DNA of 64,000 nucleotides from contig OV050032.1 in NCBI GenBank assembly GCA_920105625.2, forward strand, positions 22,735,981-22,799,980, written 5' to 3'. The position numbers and the translations under genes were made by a program. The notes below the pieces were generated by a model, which saw only the letters and a program-made list of their open reading frames with translations, was not told the origin of the DNA and ran no database searches. This DNA comes from Clusia tigrina. Its lineage: Eukaryota > Arthropoda > Insecta > Diptera > Clusiidae. This document shows, piece after piece, positions 53,401 through 64,000 of the stretch. Positions within the stretch are counted from its first letter, which is position 1; each line of letters starts with the position of its first letter.

Positions 53401-55887
53401 GTAAAAAAATATGATACAATTACCACTGGACTGGTTTTAGAACCCTAAGTAATAACGACACATAAAAGGTTTTATTTACTAAATACTAAAATGAAAAGCA
53501 AAGTCGAAAGATATTTAAGAGAGCTTATCAGCCTCTGCAGACTAGTTAATTTTAAATAAAAGGAGTTTTTTTATTCGATTAGCTTCGACAAAAATATCCT
53601 TAATTTGACTATTTGACAAAAAAAATCTACTTTCTCTGAAGATGCTAAAACGTTTCATATTATGGAACATAGAACCTTATTGTAAGAATTGAAGAATAAT
53701 CGTGATTGTGTAACATTTGTGTATTCGAGGCCTAAAAATGTAGATAGTCTTCTGGTCAGAAATGTTATTCTGTATTAGCAGTGAATGAATACATTTGGCT
53801 AAGGTGTGGTTTAGCAGCTTTTTATACTAATAAAGGAAAAATTCACAAAATTTCATAATAAAATTTCACTAGGAGCAAATGGAAAAATTACTGATTCACG
53901 TGCGAACAGATCTATTTCTGTGGCCCTGTCTATTACCCAGTTGAATACGCTCTATGCAGGCATTTCTTTATTCTGGCGATGAATTGGAAAAAGACATTTT
54001 AGAACACACCCAAACACAACATCATATACGACTTTTAAAAAATATTTTCTTTGTATGTACGAGTAAAATTGAAATGAATTGGTATCATTTTGCAATCACC
54101 CTTTTTCCATTTTCCGCACTAGCTTTAAAAAATATATCGTATGAAGATGGAGTAAAAGTAACCTCATTGATAATGGAGAACCCCTTTTGATTGTTTTCCC
54201 ATTTCCATCATTTATCTCGAAATATTTGAAAATATTAGTTACACTTTTTGTCCATATTGGTATTTATTGGTATAGTAGTATAAGTCCACAAACTTTTGTT
54301 TGTTAGAATTTAATTGCTACCAACGTGTAATATATCTTTAACCTTGAGATACTTCTGGAAATATAGGCTCGAATATAATTGTGAGAAGTGTGACTATTGT
54401 GTTATAATCGTAACAGAAATTTCATATAATTATTTGGATCTTTAGGAGGCATTTTCATAAATTTCATTGAACTTGGTAGTGCTTTTTAGATCAACAAAAT
54501 ACAATTGACTATTTGGTATTAAAAAAACTTAAAACTTTCGAACTTTTTTGCATACTCATGGAATGAAGGAAACTCCCAATCGGAGTCTTTAATTTGTTTG
54601 CGCAACAAACTTTGTAAAGCTGGTTTAATTACTTTCACGCGGCTTAGTAAATTAGTGACTTTAGTTCCTTCCCTTACAAAAATAAATCTAAATCTTTTAA
54701 ATAATTACCTACACTGCAAAAAAAATACCATGTCAATATATATATAGATGCTTGGATTTGATATGGAAAAACTTTTTATCCCCTCTGGACACCACAGTTC
54801 TAAGTATATATATGATAAGAGTGAATCGAACAAAATTCGCTAAGATGATCTCACTCCCAAAATTTAATATTGTTGCACTCCCATAGAAACTTCAAAATAA
54901 GCTACTTTAAGCAGAGTCTGATTAATGGAACGCAACTCATTCCATATATCAGAACCAAATGTAATTTATGTATGTTTGTGAGTCTACTTATGCAGGAGCA
55001 GCCCAAGTTGTAACGAAATTCAGATCAGCTCAGATGCATCCATATATCAAAAGTTGTCCATGATCAATGGAGAAAAGGTGGCAAAAGCTCAACGATTTGC
55101 AAAAAATGACATCAAATAAAAGACAAATGCATTCAATCAAGCGAGTGTAAACAGCAGCCACAGCAGCACATGTGCGCCCGTCGAGCCAACCGAACTAACA
55201 AAATAATCAAAGTCTTTTTAAGATACGAGCACTTTCGTCTCCCCATATGCACGCGTATGTGGATGAGTTTAAAATGTTGCTGAAGAGCTCAAAAAGATGC
55301 GGACAAACGGCAAACAATGAACGGTTGCCAACAGGCTGAGCGAAATATCACGGTACACAAATTATTGTTAAAGAATAATCATTGACAGAAAAACAAAGGA
55401 AAACGCAACCAAACCAAAAAAAGAAGCCAATAAAATACAACACAAATAAAAAGGAAAATAATAACAAAATACTGAAAAGAACACAAATGCATTAACGAAA
55501 ATAAACAACAGAGCAAAATCCATAAAGACACGATGGCGTATGTCTCATCCACCTTTTAAATGGGAGATTATATAGGAATGGACTAAACACGGATTAACAT
55601 ACAATTTTAGAATCGTAGTCATCCTGTTTAGGGAAACTTATAGTCAAATTGTTTGGACTATTTTAAGTAATTTACTCACAACACTACATAACTAAATACG
55701 ACCCTAGCCATAATTTCAACCCATTATCCCGGCGAGTTAGTTCTCTCTGGTTTGACGGCCCAATGAACATATTAAATCGTCAAAACTCTGACTCTTCTAG
55801 TGAGTACCCGCATATTCGACTGTATATACACCTGCCATGTTTCTATTTACAAATGTCTGGCACCATTTGGTGTGAGTTAAAAAATGT

Positions 55888-56162
55888 AGCTCAGTCAAAA
55901 CCGAGAGACGCAAGCAACTGAATGCGTAATTGAAGATCTAACATTAAATATAACCGAAATGAGTGTTGCTACTGTTTTAAATCCCGATGTCGACAATAAT
56001 GATGATGATATGACAATGCTGATGCTTATACTGAGACGCTTCCCAAAACGGATGAGACAGAAGAAACTCATCAACAGAAACATTATCAGCAACATAAACA
56101 ACAAAATAAACATTAAGCGTCGTTTGCGAAAACAGCCGCGATTGCGGCTGGCTACTAGTTAG
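55888..56162 (+). CDS. Weak candidate exon of unknown function
   Basis: An open frame of 91 codons starts just after AATGTAG, a poor but possible acceptor, and ends at TAG 56160-56162. It holds an acidic stretch (NPDVDNNDDD), an internal ATG at 55959, and a very basic tail (RRLRKQPRLRL). A second frame is open for the right half and gives a Thr/Glu/Gln-rich peptide. No homologue is recognised; it may be chance or an old frameshifted exon. Confidence 0.18.
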
Positions 56163-59100
56163 TTCTCGTAAAAGTATTTGAAGGATAGATAGTAGCCATA
56201 AAGATGCAGTAATGACTCCACCTCAGCTTCAAGAAGCACAGGCACACCAATGTCAGTGCCGTGGCAGTAGCAGTGGCGTCCGAAAGTGAAAAAGACTAAA
56301 TTCAAAAAGTATTAAAAAAATTATAAAAAAAAAACATTGCAATTAATTAAGCTATTCACGCACTAGCGTGACGATTTTCCTTTAAAACTTTGATCCACAT
56401 CAGAAAAAATGGTCAGATACAACCACTGTACCTGTTGTTTGAAAGACAGCAATAGAACTGAAGAGTTGTGGTAAGATGAGAGGCCTTAGATATTTGGTAT
56501 ATGAACTCATCCGTATTGAACTAAAGCATCCACAGCTTCAAACGCCTAAGCACATGACTACTGTAGAAGTAAGAAAACCATCTGTGCGCCGTTAGCCTAA
56601 GCCAACCAACAGATTTGTGAAGAAAACGTGCACAGAACGTGCTGCGCGTTTCAGTAAGTAACAGTAATGTGCGTACTACAAGATACTCCTCGTGCAGGCA
56701 CCGGCACAGGCAGCAACAACACATAGCACACAAAAAGATACAATGCAAAAAAGAATATAGGAAAGAACGAGGCAACTTGGAGGCAGGCAGCCAGGCAATC
56801 AGGCCTCAAATGTGAGCGAAGCAAGTGTGGCGGAATATGCGGTGGCGAGTGGGAGCAAAGCTACGCCAACTATAAGACAACAACTACAGCAACAGCAGCT
56901 ACAAACAGAGACTAAAACATAAATGCCCGTATATTGTATGAGAGCGGAAAAATAAAATAAAAACAAACTCAACGAAAAGAAAAACAAACTCACCGAGTCA
57001 TCATGCAACAAGGCAAGACAGGGCTCTACCAAGTAAGCAAGCGTGTCAAGAACATCACAAAAAAATAAATAAAATACAAAAATGTTAAAAATACAAACAT
57101 TAAAAATGATAAAAACAGAAAGAACACAAATAAAGACGCACACGCCGAAGACGCCGAAGACGCCAAGAATGGAAACGCAACAACAACAAAAACAAAAAAG
57201 CGCCAAAAACACAAAATTACAAGAGCCCCCCAATGAACCATCAGCCCGGCAGCCGGTCGCAACAGTAGCAACACCAGACAACATCATATTATACACAACT
57301 CCCATTTACGCTCCACACAGACTCATATATATTAACAAACACATCCAAAGTCACGCAGGCCCGCAAACTCAGTCCACCCCACACCCCACACCCCACACCC
57401 CACACGCCTGCTCTGCTACTGCCTTATGCACATTATTTAGGTTTAGGCTTCCATTGCCACGTTTGCAGCTGTAGCGGCAACATAACGAAATATGCGAAAG
57501 AAGTTCAAGTTCAGCACATTTGGAAACGCTCGCTCCGCTGCTTGCCGGCTAGCAACGAAAATGTTCGCATAATTTTGTGTGAAGTGCGTCGAGAATTACG
57601 CTGCCCTGACTGGTGTGCGTATGCAACACGCACTCACCCAAACGTACACACGCAACCGTTGGCAATTTGTCTGCTGCCGTTTTTGGATTGTGATTGTGAT
57701 TGCGTTTGCGATGTGCTTCTCCAGAGCAGTGCTGCCAGATGGAGTGGGTGAAATTACTGCACCAACACTGCTTAAGATATTATATTTTAAACAAGATTAT
57801 AGCACGTTTGATAAATTGCTCATTACGCCGTCAACAAGGCGAGAAAAAGAGACGAAAACCGCAACAAGTTGGCTTTGGTGTGACATGGAATGAGCACCAA
57901 TATCCTTAAGTAAAGAATTTTCACATAAAACTTATGCCAAAAAAATATTCAATGAATATCAATCTAATATACAAATTCGTGAAAATAGTTCTGTGTAAAA
58001 TGAAAAGTTCGATCGTGTGTCATACTCATCTGTGAATCTTATAACAATAATATTTATTATATACACATATATACAACATTAAAAACCATAATGTTTACAA
58101 ATTTAATTGGTGTAATTAATTTTAAACGATTTGCTAAATAATATTTTAGCGTATACGCAACACAACTGAATTACGTAAAATGTTCATACGCACTGTTCAC
58201 CTCAACTGAGTGTAATTCTTTTGCGTTTCTGAAAAATGTGTACTTATAAAATTGGACCATACTCTTTAATTTTATAGGATATTCATATATAATGCAAAAT
58301 GTTTAGATACGAGAGCAATTATATCAAACCATAATTGAAAAAATTTGACCATCAAAAATTCAAGTGTGTACTTCGTAAATAACAAAACTAATACTACATA
58401 TTTTTCCACCTGAAATTGCTGAGCTCTTGTTCTGGAAACTGTAAGACTATAATTTGTTAAGATAATAGAAACAGAAAATAACTGAATAACAAAAATTTTT
58501 TCCACATATGTCCCTTGTTTCAAGACAATATACATGCTGCTTCATTTTCGCAGGACTATAAAATGAATTATTGCAGTAGTCGACTACCAGTTTTGTAGTT
58601 ATAATTTTACGCATGTGAGAATACGTGTACGATAGAAGACAATCTCCACTTGATATTCCCATAATATAAACACTTGTATCATCATCGTATGAAGCTGAAA
58701 ATTACGTTATGGGTACCATGATTACGACATCTCTGGCAGCATTGGTTCCGAGCACATGCAATAAGCGGATATGTGCGTATATTGTCTATTTTCGTCATCA
58801 TATTAAGAGTTTGCATGCATGTATGCTTGTATGCAGAGGACTTGAAAGTGTCCCAGAAGAAAACTGCATTAACTAAGAACCAAGGAGATGAATCAAACAT
58901 CAATTTTCACCACTTATGAAAAGAATTGATCCAACTTTCATCAGAGTTTAATAATTTTATACAGGTTACACGAATAATATGTATAAAATATTTAATTTCT
59001 TTCAGTGAGCCAATAAACAATAATAGTTATAAATTATCAGCATTGACAAAAGTCAAAATTTTGTTGCTGGGATCATATATGCGAGTGTGTGCGTACTGTC

Positions 59101-61881
59101 TATCTTTTTACTGCACATTCTTTTCAGCTACCCCCAATGAATTAACGTGTGGTGCGTGCGGCATTTTGTTATAAAAATAGAGCTGCATAAACGGGCACAA
59201 ATGGAAGCGGGACCGAGTGTTCTCCCAGTCGGCCTTTCCAAAGTTAATAAATTGTTTTTTTCTATACTCCTCTCTAATTTACTATACTCGTTCGCGTTTC
59301 TAACCAAATATCATTAGCGATAAGCAATTTGCCGTGCTCGCTTAACAAGTGATGCTGAGTACCGGATAACTTTGTGAATTTTCTATGGATCTTGCATAAA
59401 AATGGTTGATGAATGAACACCAACATAATTCAATGGTAGATTTTTAAGTACTCCTTATGAAAACACATTTGAAGTTTTCACGAGAAAACTGAAATGCATA
59501 AAACTTTAATGAGAGTCGATTCCGTAAAGTCCTCGCGGGGTCGTGAGTCCCTCAGCATCCGCAAAAATTGCACACAATAAACTTTTATGCAATTAATCCC
59601 CAGAAAATCCGTCCAAAAGTCATATACTAAACACAATTGAGTTATAATATTCATAAATGTATACGAATGCGAGGGTGTGTGTTTGCTTGTACACGCAAAC
59701 ATGCATATTAGGGTAGTGCACGTTTGTGCGGGATTATTTATTTTTATTCTCTTATGTACTGGGGTGGAAAATATGCAAATAAACGTAAAACCAATATTTG
59801 AGAAATTTCAACTTGTTCGAAAATCATTTTCATCCTGTATTAATAAAAAAGGATAGTAAAAATCGTCTCTCTTCCGCCCTCGCTACTTGCTTACAATTGG
59901 TCCCTCCAAACCTCTAAAACCGCAGACGCTTCTTTCACACCATAATCTTCAGACAAAGAAGAAAACGAACTATCCATTCTGATAGATATGGCAACAGAAT
60001 TTAAGAAGTGACGTCATTTCCGTGATGTGTGCTGCCTCAGAAAACCGCCTACCAAAGATTCAGACATATGTGACGCGTTGTAAAAGGTGGAACGACAGAC
60101 GACCTTTCAGGAGACATACTTGATTTCTATGACACATTCATTAAGTGACTTGGACCTTAATTCAGTTTATGAATTGGGTCATAAAAATTAACGACACTTA
60201 TATAACAACCCTCGTGTTATCACATTATTTTTCGTGTGATTAGTTTTCTATTATTTAGTCAATAACATTACATTATTATATTTTGCATTAATATACGAGT
60301 ATTTTGCATTATTATATTTTGCTCTAATTTACAACAGACATATTCTGAATTTATACCCCTACACTCGGTACTGAAACGATCGGATTTGGGCAACTAATTT
60401 TGCCTTCAGTATACAGTCAAACGGTAGAAAGTTTTATAATTTGTTCTTTGGTACTCCTATCGAAACAGACAGCTGGGGACTTTAACCGTTAGCGATGGTC
60501 TTCTTGATACCCATCAAAACGGAAAGAATATCGATGTCGTTTGTGAGATAGGTTTACTAACAGAATTCTATCCAAACACTCACTGGCAGAAAATGTTTTA
60601 GGAATGTAGGAATAACATTTAATTCCATATGTAGATGGGACCAATGAAATAACTTTGGAATAGTTGGGGTTTGTCAGTTCGTTCGCTGGCCTGGCTGACT
60701 GTTTCGATTAGATATATCTACGTCGAGAATGAGTGAAATTTTACCATTCCTTAAATAAAGGAATATTGTATCTAAAATGACACATTTCGATATCTTTACC
60801 ATATTTTATGAATATCAAGAATATATCATTTTCAATTGGGTACTGAAAAGTTATTTACAGTAGATCCAGATAAATAAATAGAGTGCATTTTCCAAGCGGT
60901 TAGCTGGTCACATGTGCGTCTAACGCTTGTTGTAAGCACACACATTCGAATGTGGGTTTGACTATGTGCGAGTATGCGTCCACATGTGCGCGCCTATTGT
61001 ACCCATCGAATCGTATTATGTAACTTCTTTGTTGTTGTTGTTGTTGTTTTGGTGTTGGTTTCATTTTTTCCCTTAATACATATTTTACATTTGTGGGTGG
61101 TGTGGGGTGGTCTGATGTGGTATGGCTCATAGGCGATATTGCGGCATTTAGGGAGTACAGAGACACAGATTCAGACTCAGGCACACATTTTAGCAGTATT
61201 TGTTTACATTTCATTCATAAATTTTGCCGGCGCTACAAGGCGAAGGTGAATTAAGGTTTGACCTAGTACGAGAGTAGGTACGGGAATATGACGGTGTGTG
61301 CGTGACTGTTAGACTGTGTCTGATGGCTGTGTGATGTGTGATGTGTGTATGTGTGGATGTGGGTGTATGAATATGCTGCGTTACATGGAGTTGCAAAGAT
61401 TGTTTATAGCAAAGCAAATGGTGCAAATTTGCGATAGCAGAGCGCTTTGGATGATCTTTTTAACATTTTATTTGGCATTTGTGATTGGAATTCTGAAGAA
61501 TTGTAAAAAACATATGAAAATGCTCACAAATACTATTACCAATTATTAGGGCCATTATGTAGTTTGAAATTTTGGCCAATTTTGATTCCAACTACATTGT
61601 GTGGTCCTCATTTTAAATAGGATTGCTTTATTTCAAATTGCTAAAATTGTTTAGAATACATTTATAGAAAGAATGAAACTGGAATAAATGGACGTACTCC
61701 GAGTATTCAAGTATTACTCCCATCGAAGCTACAAAAAAGAACAAGCTGGTAAAACATTAAAAAAAAATTATTTAAAATTGCTACTTACAAATGCCGAGCA
61801 TGACATTTGTTGGCATTTAATTAAAAATATGCGATAAAATAATTAAAAACTTTAATAAATAAAATGAAAAAAATAAACAAC
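56163..61881. other. Intergenic, no gene recognised
   Basis: Includes a CAACAACA/ACGCCGAAG-rich patch (57130-57200) and a CCCCACA tandem (57380-57405). The long minus frame 56799-57305 (Cys/Phe-rich) and plus frame 57082-57474 (Lys/Thr/Pro-rich) mirror this low-complexity DNA. A (TTG)n tract lies at 61030-61047. Confidence 0.35.
61030..61047. repeat. (TTG)6 microsatellite
   Basis: Pure trinucleotide run followed by TTTTGGTGTTGG. Confidence 0.85.
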
Positions 61882-61883
61882 TA

Positions 61884-61913
61884 AAGGGTTTTCCAATAAG
61901 AGCTGTTATTTTG
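61884..61913 (+). repeat. Mariner terminal inverted repeat (transposase 3' side)
   Basis: AAGGGTTTTCCAATAAGAGC plus ten more bases; 28 of 30 positions match the other end. Confidence 0.93.
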
Positions 61914-61988
61914 GTATTCAAAGAAAAATTTAATTTTTTGAGATAAATGTTCGGATGTTTATTTCATAATAAAGTCGAAGGTATGCCG

Positions 61989-63037
61989 TTAATAATGAAA
62001 AACAACATCAGCCAAATGGCCACCACGACGACGATTACAGGACCATATCCTTTTCATGAAATTTTCCATAACCAAATCGCCAAGTGGCTGCCCTATGTCC
62101 ACGATAGCCTCACGAATTCTATCTTTGAGGTCTTGAATCGATGCTGGGCTGTTGGCGTAGACCTTATCTTTCACGTGGCCCCAAAGAAGAAGTCGCAAGG
62201 TGTTAAATCACAAGATCTCGGTGGCCAATTGTGATCACCTCTTCGAGAGATAACACGGTCCGGAAACTTTTCCCGTAAGAGAGCAATGGTTTCGTTGCTA
62301 GTGTGGTACGTAGCGCCGTCTTGTTGAAAGTAAACGTTGTCCAGATCAATACCATCCAACTCCGACCATAAAAAATCATTAATCATCTCTCAATAGCGCA
62401 ATCCATTCACCGTAACTGTTGATCCAACCTCTTTTTCGAAAGAGTAAGGTCCAATGACCCCGCTGGACCATACGGCATAACCGCACCAAACAGTCACACG
62501 TTGAGGATGGAGAGGCTTCTCAACAATAACTCTTGGGTTTTCCGAGCCCCAGATGCGACAATTTTGCTTGTTGACGTAGCCACCGAGGTGGAAATTGGCC
62601 TCATCAGTCAAGATGATTTTTCGATGGAATTCCGGATCATTTTCATGCATTTCAAGCACCCAATCAGCAAAGACACGACGTTGCTGATGATCGGCCGGCT
62701 TGAGTTCTTGTGTTAACTGAACTTTATAAGCCTTAAGACCCAAGTCTTTATGCAAAATACGGTGTAATGACGTTTGTGGAATGCCCAATTCCAAAGAACG
62801 ACGAGGAATGGACAAACCTGGGCTTTCTTTAACACTTTGGGCTACAGCAGCAATATTCTCAGTTGTTCTTGAGCGACGTGCACGGGTTTTATTCTTCACA
62901 TCACTAACTTGTCCTAATAGCTCCAATTTATCCACCAATTTCTGTATTGCGGTCCGACAAGGTGCTTCACGACGACCCAAAAATGCTTTAGATTTGCGAA
63001 CTGTGACTAAAATATTTTCACCTTTTTTGTAGGAATT
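61989..63037 (-). pseudogene. Mariner transposase, DD41D type, broken
   Basis: Cut-and-paste transposase of the IS630-Tc1-mariner superfamily. Seen on the minus strand: an N-terminal helix-turn-helix region (SIPRRSLELG, SLHRIL), the first catalytic Asp in ILTDEANF, the second in QQDGATYH and the third in DLTPCDFF. Exactly 41 residues separate the second and third Asp, the spacing of the rosa-type family first described in a Ceratitis fly. The C-terminal RRRGGH is present and TAA is at 61989-61991. Lesions: a TGA stop at 62390-62392, in frame on both sides and probably a CGA-to-TGA change; a one-base loss near 62180-62185, right after the third Asp; and a frame change in the A-run near 63023-63028, with no usable start Met beyond it. 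It therefore cannot make an active enzyme. Confidence 0.93.
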
Positions 63038-63152
63038 TTAATAATTTCAAAGCATGTATCGTTACATTTTTAGTAATGGCGTAGTTTCTACTTGTCAAAT
63101 GTCAAAGGATAAAAGCTTCAAAAGTGACAGCTACCGAAATACCTGGTGATTC

Positions 63153-63182
63153 AAAATAACACCTCTTGTTGGAAAACCCTTT
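63153..63182 (-). repeat. Mariner terminal inverted repeat (transposase 5' side)
   Basis: Reads AAGGGTTTTCCAACAAGAGG plus ten more bases on the minus strand. Differs from the other end at positions 14 and 20. Confidence 0.93.
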
Positions 63183-63184
63183 AT

Positions 63185-64000
63185 AATACAAATTTGGGCC
63201 TACGAGTATTGGCCTATGGCTTTTTTTAAGAATTTGCTACCATTGACTGCTCAGTCAATTTGTTTCATACTTTGTCACAGCTTGTTATAGCTTTGTCGGT
63301 ATGAGTGAAAATGCAAATCTAGACTTCCAACCAGCTACAAATGTGCAAAAAACCACATACACTGCGTAAATTCGGCTTCTTACCGTGACCTGCACTCCTT
63401 CTTCGCTCGCAATTGGCATTGTCCAATTAAAGGGAATTCAACTTAACACTTTATGTGCGAAATACATGCAGCAACCCAATTGGCAATGCCTCGCGGCATT
63501 TTCACATGCAACGCACACAAATCGACGTAATCACTGAAAAGCCCTCATTACTACCAAAGACACGCACACAGTCGCAACATGCTCGGACAAACATACGCGC
63601 ATATATGCACATAGCCGACAAATCGTAGCTTATTTAACCCTTTTAAAACGGCAGCCAGATAAGGTACTCGTAAAATTCGCACACACGCGAAAATGAGACC
63701 GCTGCCATTTTTGTATTTTTTTTAAATTCTTTTTTGATGTTTGCTTTTTTTGTAGGCTTATTTGTTGCGCAACGGCAGCGCTTATACTCTGCTTGCCGCT
63801 GGTGCTATTTCTGCTCGCTCGGTTATAAGGATTCTTGCGTTGCGCACATGCACAAACCGTGTGCGTGGCATTGTAATACAATCAGGAAGACACACTGTCA
63901 GAGCGTACGATTTGTGTACGGCTGCAGCCATCAGACCGACATCGAATAACCAATTTTCATTAACTGGATTTCACATTTTTTCCTACCAGCACAAAGTAAA
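63185..64000. other. Flank of the mariner; no gene recognised
   Basis: Two TACGAGTA/TACTCGTA octamers (63202, 63665). The opposed frames at 63630-63949 have no domain. Confidence 0.4.

Larger units (their letters stand above)
44073..55887. other. Intergenic, no gene recognised
   Basis: AT-rich sequence with CA (44308-44346) and CAA (47409-47443) microsatellites. Several CAA/AAC-rich patches (50890-50945, 52139-52230) generate Asn/Gln-rich or Leu/Cys-rich frames. Open frames such as 44291-44647, 46409-46597, 49470-49748 and 50865-51113 show no domain I recognise. Confidence 0.35.
61884..63182 (-). mobile_element. Complete but inactivated DD41D (rosa-type) mariner, 1299 bp
   Basis: 30-bp terminal inverted repeats (61884-61913 and 63153-63182) differ at two positions. 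They begin AAGGGTTTTCCAA and are flanked by TA on both sides (61882-61883, 63183-63184), the target duplication of the IS630-Tc1-mariner superfamily. The single transposase gene runs on the minus strand. The length is typical for mariner elements. Both ends being intact while the gene carries several lesions indicates a full-length insertion that has since decayed. Confidence 0.95.

Noticed and set aside
56799..57305. 168-codon minus frame, Cys/Phe/Val-rich, looks like a membrane protein
   Set aside because: It is the complement of CAA/AAC/ACGCC-rich low-complexity DNA. Amino acids follow the trinucleotide content and there is no conserved motif or splice context.
57082..57474. 130-codon plus frame, Lys/Thr/Pro/Gln-rich
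   Set aside because: Built from ACGCCGAAG and CCCCACA tandem units. Begins with an ATG but has no domain or splice evidence.

Overview
This is AT-rich eukaryotic nuclear DNA from a cyclorrhaphan fly. The grounds are short GT-AG introns, AATAAA poly(A) signals, abundant CA/TG/CAA/AT microsatellites, decayed non-LTR retrotransposons and a clear Spatzle-family neurotrophin gene. A DD41D (rosa-type) mariner and the general texture make a tephritid fruit fly my best guess, but this is inference. There are no bacterial features, tRNAs, rRNAs or CRISPR arrays that I can see. Most of the listed open frames of 60-150 codons are chance or microsatellite frames.

Layout. 377-975: three phase-compatible exons, a stop and a poly(A) signal, probably the 3' end of an unidentified plus-strand gene that begins left of the window. 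976-33.5 kb: mostly intergenic DNA. It holds two short 3' fragments of RNase-H-type LINEs (3770-4042 plus strand; about 26617-26940 minus strand), a 180-bp near-perfect inverted repeat around an AT tract (12882-13061), a dead Jockey-clade element (19.8-22.5 kb) between two long AT tracts, and three evenly spaced nuclear-receptor half-sites (28361-28386). 33.5-44.07 kb: a spz5-like (neurotrophin 2) gene on the plus strand. Five coding exons are well supported (34868-34990, 39278-39598, 39703-40040, 40110-40176, 43619-43787). A probable signal-peptide exon lies near 33524-33554, and a poly(A) signal at 44067. 44.1-61.9 kb: intergenic or regulatory DNA with microsatellites and a few weak exon candidates. 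61884-63182: a complete but inactivated DD41D mariner with 30-bp terminal inverted repeats and TA duplications.

The only gene whose function can be stated is spz5. It encodes a secreted, furin-processed cystine-knot ligand of Toll-type receptors. The transposons are independent passengers. The most unusual distributed signal is the octamer TACGAGTA/TACTCGTA, counted by hand 28 times against about 2-3 expected. It clusters at 29.2-32.1 kb, just upstream of spz5.
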